Assembly (NCBI RefSeq): GCF_000783395.1
Contig: NZ_JSFK01000036.1
Coordinates: forward strand, 1 to 43,416
Direction: 5' to 3'
From: Pseudomonas chlororaphis
GTDB taxonomy: Bacteria; Pseudomonadota; Gammaproteobacteria; Pseudomonadales; Pseudomonadaceae
DNA: 43,416 nt
In this document: positions 32,599-40,656 of the stretch, one piece after another
Layout: the number at the start of each line of letters is the position of its first letter
Position numbering within the stretch: position 1 is the first letter of the stretch
Program-made: the position numbers and the translations under genes
Notes under the pieces: model-generated
Told to the model about the DNA's origin: nothing
What the model saw: the letters and a program-made list of their open reading frames with translations, nothing else
Databases searched by the model: none

Positions 32599-33634
32599 GA
32601 TCGATATTCTTTCGTTCGGCGAAACCATGGCGATGCTGGTCGCTGAGCAGACCGGTGATCTGGCTACCGTCGAGCACTTTCACAAGCGCATCGCCGGGGC
32701 CGACAGCAACGTGGCAATCGGGCTGTCGCGCCTGGGTTTCAACGTCGCGTGGCTGAGTCGGGTCGGCAATGATTCGCTCGGGCGTTTTGTGGTCGAGACC
32801 TTGATCAAGGAAGGTCTGGATTGCAGCCACGTCGACGTCGATAAACAGCACCCGACCGGTTTCCAGTTCAAGTCCCGCAATGACGATGGCAGCGACCCGC
32901 AGGTTGAATACTTCCGGCGCGGTTCAGCGGCCAGTCATTTGTCACCGCAGTCGATTACGACAAATCTGCTGAGCGCCCGTCATCTGCATGCCACGGGCAT
33001 CCCACCGGCGCTCTCAGCCTCGACGCGGGAGATGTCCTTCGAACTGATGACGCGCATGCGCAATGCCGGGCGCAGCGTGTCCTTCGACCCCAATCTGCGC
33101 CCGAGCCTATGGGCCAGCGAGCGCGAAATGATCACCGAGATCAACCGCCTCGCCGCCCTCGCCCATTGGGTGCTGCCGGGTTTGAGTGAAGGCCGTTTGC
33201 TGACCGGTTTCGAAGACCCGGCGGACATTGCTGCTTTTTATCTCGATCAAGGTGCCGAAGCGGTGGCGATCAAACTTGGCCCGCAGGGTGCGTATTACCG
33301 AACGCATCTGGATCAGGGTTTTGTCGCGGGTGTGCCGGTGTCCAATGTCGTCGACACGGTTGGTGCCGGTGACGGCTTTGCGGTGGGGATGATCAGCGCC
33401 CTGCTGGAGCATCAGGGTTTTGCCGAGGCGGTGCAGCGCGCGAACTGGATTGGCAGTCGGGCGGTGCAGAGTCGGGGGGATATGGAAGGCCTTCCGACCC
33501 GGGCTGAACTCTTCAGCGAATTTGAGGCCGCCATCGCTGGCAAGCCAGCTCCCACAAGGGTCGGTGGTGGAAATGCAATCTTTGACATACCCGAGATCCC
33601 TGTGGGAGCTGGCTTGCCAGCGATGAGGCCCTGA
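32591..33634 (+). CDS. kguK: KguK, 2-ketogluconate kinase (PfkB family)
   Basis: A 347-residue PfkB/ribokinase-type sugar kinase that phosphorylates 2-ketogluconate to 2-keto-6-phosphogluconate in the cytoplasm. Motifs: the N-terminal glycine signature (KRIAGADSNVAIGLSRLGFN), the sugar-binding EGLDCSHV, and the catalytic signature DTVGAGDGFAVGM with the base Asp. The start ATG 32591 overlaps kguE by 8 bases, and MSEIDILSFGETMAM is a proper family start. Oddly, the last 34 codons or so (AIAGKPAPTR... to VGAGLPAMRP) are encoded by a REPIN at 33533-33624, so the tail is a repeat-derived extension. Substrate identity rests on the operon. Confidence 0.92.
   Translation: MSEIDILSFGETMAMLVAEQTGDLATVEHFHKRIAGADSNVAIGLSRLGFNVAWLSRVGNDSLGRFVVETLIKEGLDCSHVDVDKQHPTGFQFKSRNDDGSDPQVEYFRRGSAASHLSPQSITTNLLSARHLHATGIPPALSASTREMSFELMTRMRNAGRSVSFDPNLRPSLWASEREMITEINRLAALAHWVLPGLSEGRLLTGFEDPADIAAFYLDQGAEAVAIKLGPQGAYYRTHLDQGFVAGVPVSNVVDTVGAGDGFAVGMISALLEHQGFAEAVQRANWIGSRAVQSRGDMEGLPTRAELFSEFEAAIAGKPAPTRVGGGNAIFDIPEIPVGAGLPAMRP
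33533..33624. repeat. REPIN copy 2, inside the 3' end of kguK
   Basis: Facing GCTGGCAAGCCAGCTCCCACA elements (33533-33557 and 33601-33624) that remain in frame with kguK and end just before its stop at 33634. Confidence 0.92.
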
Positions 33635-33668
33635 CAGGCAACCGATTTATTGAACCTGCTGCGACAAA

Positions 33669-33676
33669 AACAACAA
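33669..33676 (+). promoter_or_regulatory. Crc/Hfq catabolite-repression motif before kguT
   Basis: AACAACAA fits AAnAAnAA and sits just ahead of the ribosome site AGGAG (33681-33685) of kguT. Similar motifs precede ptxS (30595-30602) and overlap the kguE start (31809-31816). In Pseudomonas, Hfq with Crc blocks translation at such sites when preferred carbon sources are present. Confidence 0.55.
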
Positions 33677-33693
33677 GCTCAGGAGCAAGACCC

Positions 33694-34992
33694 ATGAAAA
33701 CCGCAACCCTCGCCACCCGCCGCTGGTGGTACATCATGCCGATTGTGTTCATCACCTACAGCCTGGCGTATCTGGATCGCGCCAACTACGGTTTCGCCGC
33801 TGCATCGGGCATGGCCGAAGACCTGATGATCACCCCGGGCCTGTCATCGCTGCTCGGTGCACTGTTCTTCCTCGGTTACTTCTTCTTCCAGGTACCGGGT
33901 GCGATCTACGCGCAAAAGCACAGCGTGAAGAAGCTGATTTTCGTCAGCCTGATTCTCTGGGGCGGTCTCGCCACGTTGACCGGCGTGGTTTCCAACGCCT
34001 ATTGGCTGATCGTCATTCGCTTCATGCTCGGCGTCGTCGAAGCGGCGGTGATGCCGGCGATGCTGGTCTATCTGTGCCACTGGTTCACCCGTGCCGAACG
34101 CTCGCGGGCCAACACTTTTCTGATCCTCGGCAACCCGGTGACGATGCTGTGGATGTCAGTGGTTTCGGGCTATCTGGTGCAGCATTTCAGCTGGCGCTGG
34201 ATGTTCATCATTGAAGGTTTGCCGGCGGTGCTCTGGGCGTTTATCTGGTGGCGTCTGGCCGATGATCGTCCCGCGCAGGCCAAGTGGCTCAACGACCAGG
34301 AAAAGCACGATCTGGAAAGTGCTCTGGCCGCCGAACAGGTCGGGATCAAAGCGGTGAAGAATTACGCCGAGGCGTTCCGCTCGCCGAAGGTGATCATTCT
34401 CGCGCTGCAGTTTTTCTGCTGGAGCATCGGCGTTTACGGCTTTGTGCTGTGGCTGCCGTCGATCCTCAAGGCTGGCGCGCAAATGGACATGATCGAAGCC
34501 GGCTGGCTGTCGGCACTGCCGTATCTGGCGGCGGTGATCGGCATGCTTGTGGTGTCGTGGGGCTCGGACAAGTTGCAGAAGCGCAAACGCTTCGTCTGGC
34601 CGCCGCTGCTGATCGCGTCCATCGCGTTTTACGGCTCCTACGCACTGGGTGCCGAACATTTCTGGTGGTCGTACACGCTGCTGGTGATTGCCGGCGCGTG
34701 CATGTACGCACCTTACGGGCCGTTCTTTGCCATCGTCCCGGAGATTCTTCCGGCCAACGTCGCCGGCGGCGCCATGGCGCTGATCAACAGCATGGGCGCG
34801 CTCGGCTCGTTCGGCGGCTCGTATCTGGTCGGTTATCTGAACAGCTCCACCGGCTCGCCCGGCGCTTCGTATTTGCTGATGAGCGGCGCGTTGCTGCTGT
34901 CGGTGGTGCTGACGATTTTTCTCAAGCCCGGCGCCAGTGATCGCGTCGTCGCCAAAGCCGTTGCCACGCGTGCCGTGCCAGCGCATTCCTGA
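33694..34992 (+). CDS. kguT: KguT, 2-ketogluconate transporter (MFS)
   Basis: A 432-residue major facilitator of the anion:cation symporter branch with 12 membrane helices. The typical start WWYIMPIVFITYSLAYLDRA carries the family D/R motif (YLDRANYGFA), and the loop AQKHSVKKLIF follows helix 2. Further conserved blocks are WFTRAERSRANT and ANVAGGAMALINSMGALGSF. It takes up 2-ketogluconate formed in the periplasm by gluconate dehydrogenase. AGGAG is 8 bases from the ATG. It lies 59 bases after kguK and 13 before kguD. Confidence 0.92.
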   Translation: MKTATLATRRWWYIMPIVFITYSLAYLDRANYGFAAASGMAEDLMITPGLSSLLGALFFLGYFFFQVPGAIYAQKHSVKKLIFVSLILWGGLATLTGVVSNAYWLIVIRFMLGVVEAAVMPAMLVYLCHWFTRAERSRANTFLILGNPVTMLWMSVVSGYLVQHFSWRWMFIIEGLPAVLWAFIWWRLADDRPAQAKWLNDQEKHDLESALAAEQVGIKAVKNYAEAFRSPKVIILALQFFCWSIGVYGFVLWLPSILKAGAQMDMIEAGWLSALPYLAAVIGMLVVSWGSDKLQKRKRFVWPPLLIASIAFYGSYALGAEHFWWSYTLLVIAGACMYAPYGPFFAIVPEILPANVAGGAMALINSMGALGSFGGSYLVGYLNSSTGSPGASYLLMSGALLLSVVLTIFLKPGASDRVVAKAVATRAVPAHS

Positions 34993-35005
34993 AGAGACTT
35001 CTGCC

Positions 35006-35983
35006 ATGAAAAAACAGGTCGTGTTGTACAAGAAACTTTCGCCCGCGCTGATGGCGCGTTTGCAGGAACAGTGCGAAGTGACGCTGATCGAAAACCTCGA
35101 CGCCGACGGACTGATGCAACTGCGCGATGCCCTGCCGCGGGCCCACGGTTTGCTCGGTGCCAGCCTGAAACTTGATGCGGCGTTGCTTGATCTCGCGCCA
35201 CAACTCGAAGCCATCGCCAGCGTATCGGTGGGCGTCGATAACTACGACATCGATTACCTGACCCGGCGCAAGATCCTCCTGAGCAACACCCCGGACGTAC
35301 TTACCGAAACCACCGCCGACACCGGTTTCGCGCTGATCCTCGCCGCCGCGCGGCGTGTGGTTGAACTGGCGAACATGGTGCGCAGCGGCCAATGGAGTCG
35401 CAACATCGGCCCGGCGCATTTCGGCACCGATGTGCATGGCAAGACGCTGGGGATTATCGGCATGGGCCGTATCGGCGAGGCGTTGGCGCAGCGTGGGCAT
35501 TTCGGGTTCGGCATGCCGGTGATCTATCACAGCCAGTCGCGCAAACCGGCGGTCGAGGCGCGATTCGATGCGCAATATCGTAGCCTTGAGGATCTGCTGT
35601 GGCAGGCCGATTTCATTTGCCTGACCTTGCCACTGACGGCGCAGACCGAAGGGTTGATCGGCGCTGAGCAGTTTGCGCTGATGCGCCCGGACAGCATCTT
35701 CATCAATATCTCACGGGGCAAAGTGGTTGATGAGGCGGCGATGATCGATGCGCTGCGTCATCAGCGGATTAGGGCGGCGGGGCTGGATGTGTTTGAGCGT
35801 GAACCGTTGAATCATGATTCGCCGCTGTTGCAGCTCAATAATGTGGTGGCGACACCGCACATGGGCTCGGCGACGCACGAGACGCGCGAGGCGATGGCGC
35901 GGTGTGCGGTGGAGAATCTATTGGCGGCGCTGAAGGGAGAGAAGCCGGCGAATCTGGTGAATCCATTGGCGTGGCAGGGCTGA
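35006..35983 (+). CDS. kguD: KguD, 2-keto-6-phosphogluconate reductase
   Basis: A 325-residue D-isomer 2-hydroxyacid dehydrogenase. The nucleotide-binding GxGxxG is GKTLGIIGMGRIGEALAQRG (about residues 144-163). The catalytic Arg is in NISRGKVVDE, the Glu in GLDVFEREPL and the His in ATPHMGSAT. It reduces 2-keto-6-phosphogluconate to 6-phosphogluconate with NAD(P)H, feeding the Entner-Doudoroff pathway. The ATG is 13 bases after kguT (gaagag ribosome site). The upstream open frame is only overlap with kguT. Identity follows from family plus operon. Confidence 0.93.
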   Translation: MKKQVVLYKKLSPALMARLQEQCEVTLIENLDADGLMQLRDALPRAHGLLGASLKLDAALLDLAPQLEAIASVSVGVDNYDIDYLTRRKILLSNTPDVLTETTADTGFALILAAARRVVELANMVRSGQWSRNIGPAHFGTDVHGKTLGIIGMGRIGEALAQRGHFGFGMPVIYHSQSRKPAVEARFDAQYRSLEDLLWQADFICLTLPLTAQTEGLIGAEQFALMRPDSIFINISRGKVVDEAAMIDALRHQRIRAAGLDVFEREPLNHDSPLLQLNNVVATPHMGSATHETREAMARCAVENLLAALKGEKPANLVNPLAWQG

Positions 35984-36008
35984 GATCTTCAGTGCCTGTT
36001 CTGGCCTA

Positions 36009-36099
36009 ATCGCTGGCAAGCCAGCTCCCACAGGGTTTTCGAGCGGACACAAATATCATGTCCACCTCAAATCACTGTGGGAGCTGGCTTGCCAGCGAT
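36009..36099. repeat. REPIN copy 3, between convergent kguD and aruH
   Basis: Facing GCTGGCAAGCCAGCTCCCACA elements at 36009-36034 and 36075-36099 between two convergent stops; no separate terminator is visible, so the hairpin may serve both genes. Confidence 0.92.
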
Positions 36100-36126
36100 G
36101 GGGCCAGTGCGGGCAACACAAAACCA

Positions 36127-37314
36127 TCAGGCACTGCGCGCCTGTAAAAGCTGCGCAGCACACAGCGCAATCCGCGCACAGGCATCCGCCAGTTTCACCC
36201 GATCCAGCACCAAACCAATCCTGATATGCCCTGCCGCACTCGGCCCGAACGCCTCACCGGCGAGGACCGAAACCCCATAGCCCTCCAGCAACTGCTCGGC
36301 AAACGCCTGAGCGCCCAACCCGGTCTGGCGCACATCGACCATCACGAACATGCCGCCATCCGGACGAATCGGATACAGCCCCGGGCAACCACTCAAACGC
36401 TCGCACACCAGATCCCGGCGCAGACGATATTCCTCGCGCATTTGCGTCACTTCCGGCAGGTCTGACTGCAACGCAATCTCTGCGGCCTTCTGCACAAAAT
36501 CCGGCAACCCGAACAACATGCTTAACGACAGATTGACCAAATGCTCCGCCAGCGATTTCGGCCCGATCATCCAGCCGATGCGCCAGCCGGTCATGGCGTG
36601 GGATTTCGACAGGCTGTTGATGGTCGCCGTGCGCTCAGCCATACCCGGCAAACTGGCCGGACTGACGTGCTGACCTTCGTAAAGCAGCTCGCTGTAAACC
36701 TCGTCGCTGATCAGCCACAAATCATGGCGAACGCACAGCGCCGCCAGCTCCTGCCAGATCAGCAGTGACAGGCTCGCACCGCTGGGGTTGTTCGGACTGT
36801 TGAGCAACATCGCGCGGGTTTTCGGCGTGATGCGCGCAGCGACATCAACCGGGTCGACACGAAAGCCGTTCTCCGGCCGCACGGGCACCGGCACCACCGT
36901 CGCGCCGCAAGCGCCAAACACGCCTTCGTAGGTGACATACATCGGCTCAGCGACGATCACTTCATCGCCCGGATCCAGCAGACATTGCGCCACCGAATAC
37001 ACCGCGCATTGCGCGCCGGGCAGGATGATCACATGGTCAGCATCGACCGCTTGCCCGCTGCGTCGACGATGCCGTTCGGCAATCAGCTTGCGCAGCGCCA
37101 AACGACCTCGCACTTCGGAATAATGGGTATCGCCAGCGAGCAAGCTGTCGATCGCGCCGTGGACAATCGGCAGCGGTGTATCGAAATCCGGGTCACCCAC
37201 GCTCAGCAGCAGGATATCGACACCCTCGGCGCGCAACTCCAGCGCTCGGTCGTGAATCTGCCAGGCGGCTGCTCCTTCTCCGGCGATTCGTTGGGTCAAG
37301 GCTGAATAGCGCAT
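36127..37314 (-). CDS. aruH: AruH, arginine:pyruvate transaminase (class I/II aminotransferase)
   Basis: A 395-residue PLP aminotransferase that begins MRYSALTQRIAGEGAAAWQI, as P. aeruginosa AruH does. It carries the PLP lysine K237 (TINSLSKSHAMTGWRIG), the Asp/Tyr pair in ISDEVYSELLYEG, and the distinctive LPDGG-like RPDGGMFVMVDVR and LAGEAFGPSAAGHIRIGLVL. AruH transfers the alpha-amino group of arginine to pyruvate, giving 2-ketoarginine and alanine, the first step of the arginine transaminase pathway. The partner decarboxylase aruI is not adjacent. ATG 37314 has AGGAG 7 bases before it. Other aromatic-type aminotransferase roles are less likely. Confidence 0.85.
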   Translation of the reverse strand: MRYSALTQRIAGEGAAAWQIHDRALELRAEGVDILLLSVGDPDFDTPLPIVHGAIDSLLAGDTHYSEVRGRLALRKLIAERHRRRSGQAVDADHVIILPGAQCAVYSVAQCLLDPGDEVIVAEPMYVTYEGVFGACGATVVPVPVRPENGFRVDPVDVAARITPKTRAMLLNSPNNPSGASLSLLIWQELAALCVRHDLWLISDEVYSELLYEGQHVSPASLPGMAERTATINSLSKSHAMTGWRIGWMIGPKSLAEHLVNLSLSMLFGLPDFVQKAAEIALQSDLPEVTQMREEYRLRRDLVCERLSGCPGLYPIRPDGGMFVMVDVRQTGLGAQAFAEQLLEGYGVSVLAGEAFGPSAAGHIRIGLVLDRVKLADACARIALCAAQLLQARSA

Positions 37315-37355
37315 GTACGTCTCCTGATTGCGCGGTCTCCAGCCTTCACCGTATC

Positions 37356-38981
37356 TCAAATCACGAAACGCGCCACCATGGCGTTCAAATCCACCGCCAG
37401 ACGCGACAGTTCGTGGGTTGCGGCACTGGTCTGGTTGGCCCCGGCGGCCGATTGCGTGGCCAGATCGCGGATGTTGACCAGGTTGCGGTCGACCTCGCGC
37501 GAGACTTGCGCCTGTTCTTCCGAGGCGCTGGCGATGACCAGGTTGCGCTCGTTGATCTGATGGATCGACTGGGTGATCTGCTCCAGCGCCACGCCGGCGG
37601 CGCGGGCCATTTCCAGGGTGGTCTGGGTGCGCTGGTTGCTTTGCTGCATCGAGGAAACCGCTTCGCCAGTGCCGTTCTGGATGCCGGCGACCATTTTTTC
37701 GATTTCCTGAGTCGACTGCGCAGTGCGATGGGCCAGCGCGCGCACTTCGTCCGCGACCACGGCAAAACCGCGCCCGGCCTCACCGGCGCGCGCCGCTTCG
37801 ATGGCCGCGTTGAGCGCCAGCAGGTTGGTTTGCTCGGCGATGGCGCGGATGACGTCGAGTACTTTGCCGATGTCGCGGCCCTGTGCGGCGAGACCTTCGA
37901 TCATCTGTGCGGTGTTCTGCACGTCGTGGGTCATGGTCTGGATGGCGTCGACGGTTTTCACCACTTGGTCGCGACCTTCACGGGCGGCATGGGTCGACTG
38001 GTTCGAGGCTTCCGAAGTCGACACGGCGTTGCGCGCCACTTCTTCGACGGCGGCGGTCATCTCGTTGACGGCGGTGGCGGCTTGCTCGATTTCGTTGTTC
38101 TGCTGCTGCAGGCCACGGGAAGCTTCTTCGGTTACCGCGCTGAGTTCTTCGGCAGCAGCGCCCAGTTGCGTGGCAGAGCCGGCGATCTGCTCGATGGTTT
38201 TGCGCAAGTTGCTCTGCATCGCTGCGAGCGCTTCGAGCAGGCGGGCCGGTTCGTCCTTGCCATCGACTTCGATGACTTTGGTGAGGTTGCCGTCAGCAAT
38301 GGTTTGCGCGGCCTTCACGGCACGGTTCAGCGGCGTGACGATGCTGCGGGTCAGCAGCCAGGCCAGTAGCACCGTGGCAACGGCTGCGAAAACAGCGACG
38401 ATAATGATGCCGGTGATGGCGCTGTCATAATATTGGCCGGCCTGAATCGAAGCGGTCTTTGCATCGGCGGCGTTCATCGCTATCAGCTTGTTGAGCTGTT
38501 CGCCCATCTGGTCGGTGCCGTCCTTGATCCGCGTGTTGATCAGGGTGCGCATCTCGTCGAGTTTGTCCTGGCGCGACAGCTCCATCATCTGGTTCTGCGC
38601 TTGCAGGTAGTTGTCCAGCGTGGTCGCAAAGGTCTGGTACAACGCCCGTTCTTCCGGGCCGGCCGGCAGTGCGGCGTAACTGGCCTGGGCGGCGCGAACC
38701 TTGTCGACCAGAACGCCGATGCGGGTCTGCGCTTCCTGCAACCCGGCCGCTTCGCGGTTGACCAGCACGCGGAACGACAGAATGCGCAAACGCAGGACGT
38801 TTTCTGTCACTACGGCAAGCTGCGTCACGCTGGGGAGTTGCGTCGAATCCATCTCGACGGACGCCTGACGAATGATCGACATGCGGTTGACGGCAAACAC
38901 GCCGAGCACGATCACCAGCAAGGCGATAAAGGCAAAACCGAGGAACGCACGGGGCGCGATATTCAGGTTACGCAGGGACAT
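37356..38981 (-). CDS. Methyl-accepting chemotaxis protein (4HB-type)
   Basis: A 541-residue chemoreceptor. Membrane helices at about 11-31 (FLGFAFIALLVIVLGVFAVN) and 188-210 (ITGIIIVAVFAAVATVLLAW) flank a periplasmic four-helix-bundle ligand domain of about 155 residues. The HAMP domain follows (about 211-265), then the signalling domain with the hairpin tip IAEQTNLLALNAAIEAARAG and GRGFAVVADEVRALAHRTAQ. There is no C-terminal CheR pentapeptide. The ligand is unknown. A sigma-28-like -10 (GCCGATA) lies about 116 bases upstream. It is next to aruH, but 41 bases apart and convergent-free (same strand), so a metabolic link is only suggestive. Confidence 0.93.
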   Translation of the reverse strand: MSLRNLNIAPRAFLGFAFIALLVIVLGVFAVNRMSIIRQASVEMDSTQLPSVTQLAVVTENVLRLRILSFRVLVNREAAGLQEAQTRIGVLVDKVRAAQASYAALPAGPEERALYQTFATTLDNYLQAQNQMMELSRQDKLDEMRTLINTRIKDGTDQMGEQLNKLIAMNAADAKTASIQAGQYYDSAITGIIIVAVFAAVATVLLAWLLTRSIVTPLNRAVKAAQTIADGNLTKVIEVDGKDEPARLLEALAAMQSNLRKTIEQIAGSATQLGAAAEELSAVTEEASRGLQQQNNEIEQAATAVNEMTAAVEEVARNAVSTSEASNQSTHAAREGRDQVVKTVDAIQTMTHDVQNTAQMIEGLAAQGRDIGKVLDVIRAIAEQTNLLALNAAIEAARAGEAGRGFAVVADEVRALAHRTAQSTQEIEKMVAGIQNGTGEAVSSMQQSNQRTQTTLEMARAAGVALEQITQSIHQINERNLVIASASEEQAQVSREVDRNLVNIRDLATQSAAGANQTSAATHELSRLAVDLNAMVARFVI

Positions 38982-39096
38982 AGTTGAGCTCTCGGAAGAT
39001 AGAAACTACGAGCGTCCATGCGTCATCACTGGCCCGTGGGGACGGGCTCAGTCCGGCGTCACTGTTTTAGGAAGTTATGTGCACGCCTGTTAGCTG

Positions 39097-39122
39097 TATC
39101 GGCCAGGCTTTAGGAAGATTGC
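39097..39122 (-). promoter_or_regulatory. Possible FliA (sigma-28) promoter of the chemoreceptor gene
   Basis: On the minus strand GCAA (39122-39119), 15 bases, GCCGATA (39103-39097). The -10 matches the flagellar sigma consensus; the -35 has two mismatches to TAAA. It would leave a 5' leader of about 110 bases. Confidence 0.3.
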
Positions 39123-39181
39123 GGGTCAAGGGCAACTATTTTTCAGGGTGTTACATCAATGAAACACAGTTGATTGTTTTG

Positions 39182-39260
39182 TGTAGGAGCTGTCGAGTGG
39201 AACGAGGCTGCGATCTTTTGACGTTTAAAAGCAGTATCAAAAGATCACAGCCTTCGGCAG
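39182..39260. repeat. Diverged inverted repeat of the TGTAGGAGCTG family
   Basis: TGTAGGAGCTG...GGCTGCGATCTTTTGA faces TCAAAAGATCACAGCCTTCG. It is a decayed relative of the element at 23563-23642, located just beyond the glycerate kinase stop. Confidence 0.75.
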
Positions 39261-39270
39261 TTGATCAGGC

Positions 39271-40410
39271 TCAGCGTTTGACAGCTAGCTGCCAGACGCG
39301 GGCGATGTCCGTCGCGCGTTCACGCAGCAGGCGCGGCGCTTCGGCGCAGGCCTGTTCCAGGGACATCGGGCCGCTGGTCACAGCGAATGCCGCATCGATG
39401 CCGTGATCGTAAAGCGCTTGATAACCCTCGCCCAATGTCCCGGCGATGACAATCACTGGCACGGCGTGCTGTTTGGCGATCCGCGCAACACCGAATGGCG
39501 TCTTGCCGCGCAAGGTCTGCGCATCGAAGCGCCCTTCCCCGGTAATCACCAGATCAGCGCCTTTGACCGCTTCGGCGAGGCCGACGAGTTCGGCAACCAC
39601 TTCAACCCCGGCTTGAAATTGCGCGCCGAGGAATGCCTTGGCGGCAAACCCCAAACCACCCGCTGCACCACTGCCCGGCTCGTCACGAACGTCTTTGTCC
39701 AACGCCTGCGCGCACAGTTCGGCGAAGTGCCCCAAGGCCTGATCGAGTTGCTGCACTTGCACCGGTGAGGCACCTTTCTGCGGGCCGAAAATCACGGAAG
39801 CGCCGTGCGGACCGCAGAGTGGGTTATTGACGTCCGCTGCAATATCGAAGCGCACGTGCGCCAGTCGCGGGTCGAGTTCGCTCACGTCCAGTTGTGCCAA
39901 TTGCGCCAATGCCAAGCCACCGGGTACCAACGTCTGTCCTTGCGCATCAAGCAACTTCACGCCCAACGCCTGCATCGCCCCGGCGCCGCCATCGTTGGTC
40001 GCACTGCCGCCAATCGCCAGAATCACCCGTTGCGCGCCGGCATCCAGCGCCGCGCGAATCAGTTCGCCAGTGCCGAAAGTGCTGCTGATGCAGGCATCAC
40101 GTTGCCCCAGCGGTACCAATTGCAGACCACTGGCTTCGGCCATTTCGATAATTGCCGTGTGGTTGTGCGGCAACCAGCCCCACGCAGCGTCGACGGGAAT
40201 GCCCAAAGGGCCGCGCACACGGGTGCGGCGCAGTTCGCCTTCGCACGCGGCGAGGATCGATTCGACCGTGCCTTCGCCGCCGTCAGCCATTGGGCATTTG
40301 ACCAAGGTCGCGCGCGGCCAGACCTGAGCGAGGCCGAGGGCAATGGCTTCGGCGACGCCTTGAGCACTGAGGCTGTCCTTGAACGAATCGGGGGCGATGA
40401 CGATCTTCAT
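39271..40410 (-). CDS. Glycerate kinase (GarK/GlxK family)
   Basis: A 379-residue type-1 glycerate kinase (MKIVIAPDSFKDSLSAQGVA start). Family blocks are PMADGGEGTVESILA, EMAEASGL, GTGELIRAALDAGAQRVILA, IGGSATNDGGAGAMQALG and DLVITGEGRFDAQTLRGKTP. It phosphorylates D-glycerate, the end product of glucarate/galactarate or glyoxylate-derived routes, to 2-phosphoglycerate. ATG 40410 begins the family sequence (GGAG upstream); the longer open frame upstream is not used. The CdaR-type regulator gene lies upstream on the same strand, separated by a REPIN, and an MFS transporter is divergent, which fits a sugar-diacid/glycerate module. Confidence 0.92.
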   Translation of the reverse strand: MKIVIAPDSFKDSLSAQGVAEAIALGLAQVWPRATLVKCPMADGGEGTVESILAACEGELRRTRVRGPLGIPVDAAWGWLPHNHTAIIEMAEASGLQLVPLGQRDACISSTFGTGELIRAALDAGAQRVILAIGGSATNDGGAGAMQALGVKLLDAQGQTLVPGGLALAQLAQLDVSELDPRLAHVRFDIAADVNNPLCGPHGASVIFGPQKGASPVQVQQLDQALGHFAELCAQALDKDVRDEPGSGAAGGLGFAAKAFLGAQFQAGVEVVAELVGLAEAVKGADLVITGEGRFDAQTLRGKTPFGVARIAKQHAVPVIVIAGTLGEGYQALYDHGIDAAFAVTSGPMSLEQACAEAPRLLRERATDIARVWQLAVKR

Positions 40411-40540
40411 GCGAATTCTCCGGTTGCAATGCCCCTCATGCTGCCAGTCGGCCTGCGCCTTGACGCCTGTCCGCTGCACAAGTGGCGGGGGCGTTTATTG
40501 TTCATTTTCACAAAGACAGGGAAAGTGGCGGTGAATGTTC

Positions 40541-40645
40541 GGCCGCCATCGCTGGCAAGCCAGCTCCCACAGGGATTGTCGGTGAACACAAATGTAGTGA
40601 ACACCATCAACCCTTGTGGGAGCTGGCTTGCCAGCGATGGCGGCC
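40541..40645. repeat. REPIN copy 4, with extended GGCCGCC arms
   Basis: Facing GCTGGCAAGCCAGCTCCCACA elements. Here complementarity extends outward to GGCCGCCATC / GATGGCGGCC, making the longest inverted pair of this family in the window. It lies between glycerate kinase and the CdaR stop. Confidence 0.92.
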
Positions 40646-40656
40646 TCAAAATCACC

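Noticed and set aside
34156..35214. Minus-strand frame opposite kguT/kguD
   Set aside because: Antisense to well-supported kgu genes; no recognisable domain or ribosome site.
31650..40645. CRISPR-like array from the recurring 21-base repeats
   Set aside because: The repeats occur as inverted pairs in separate intergenic spots, not as regularly spaced direct repeats; they are REPINs.
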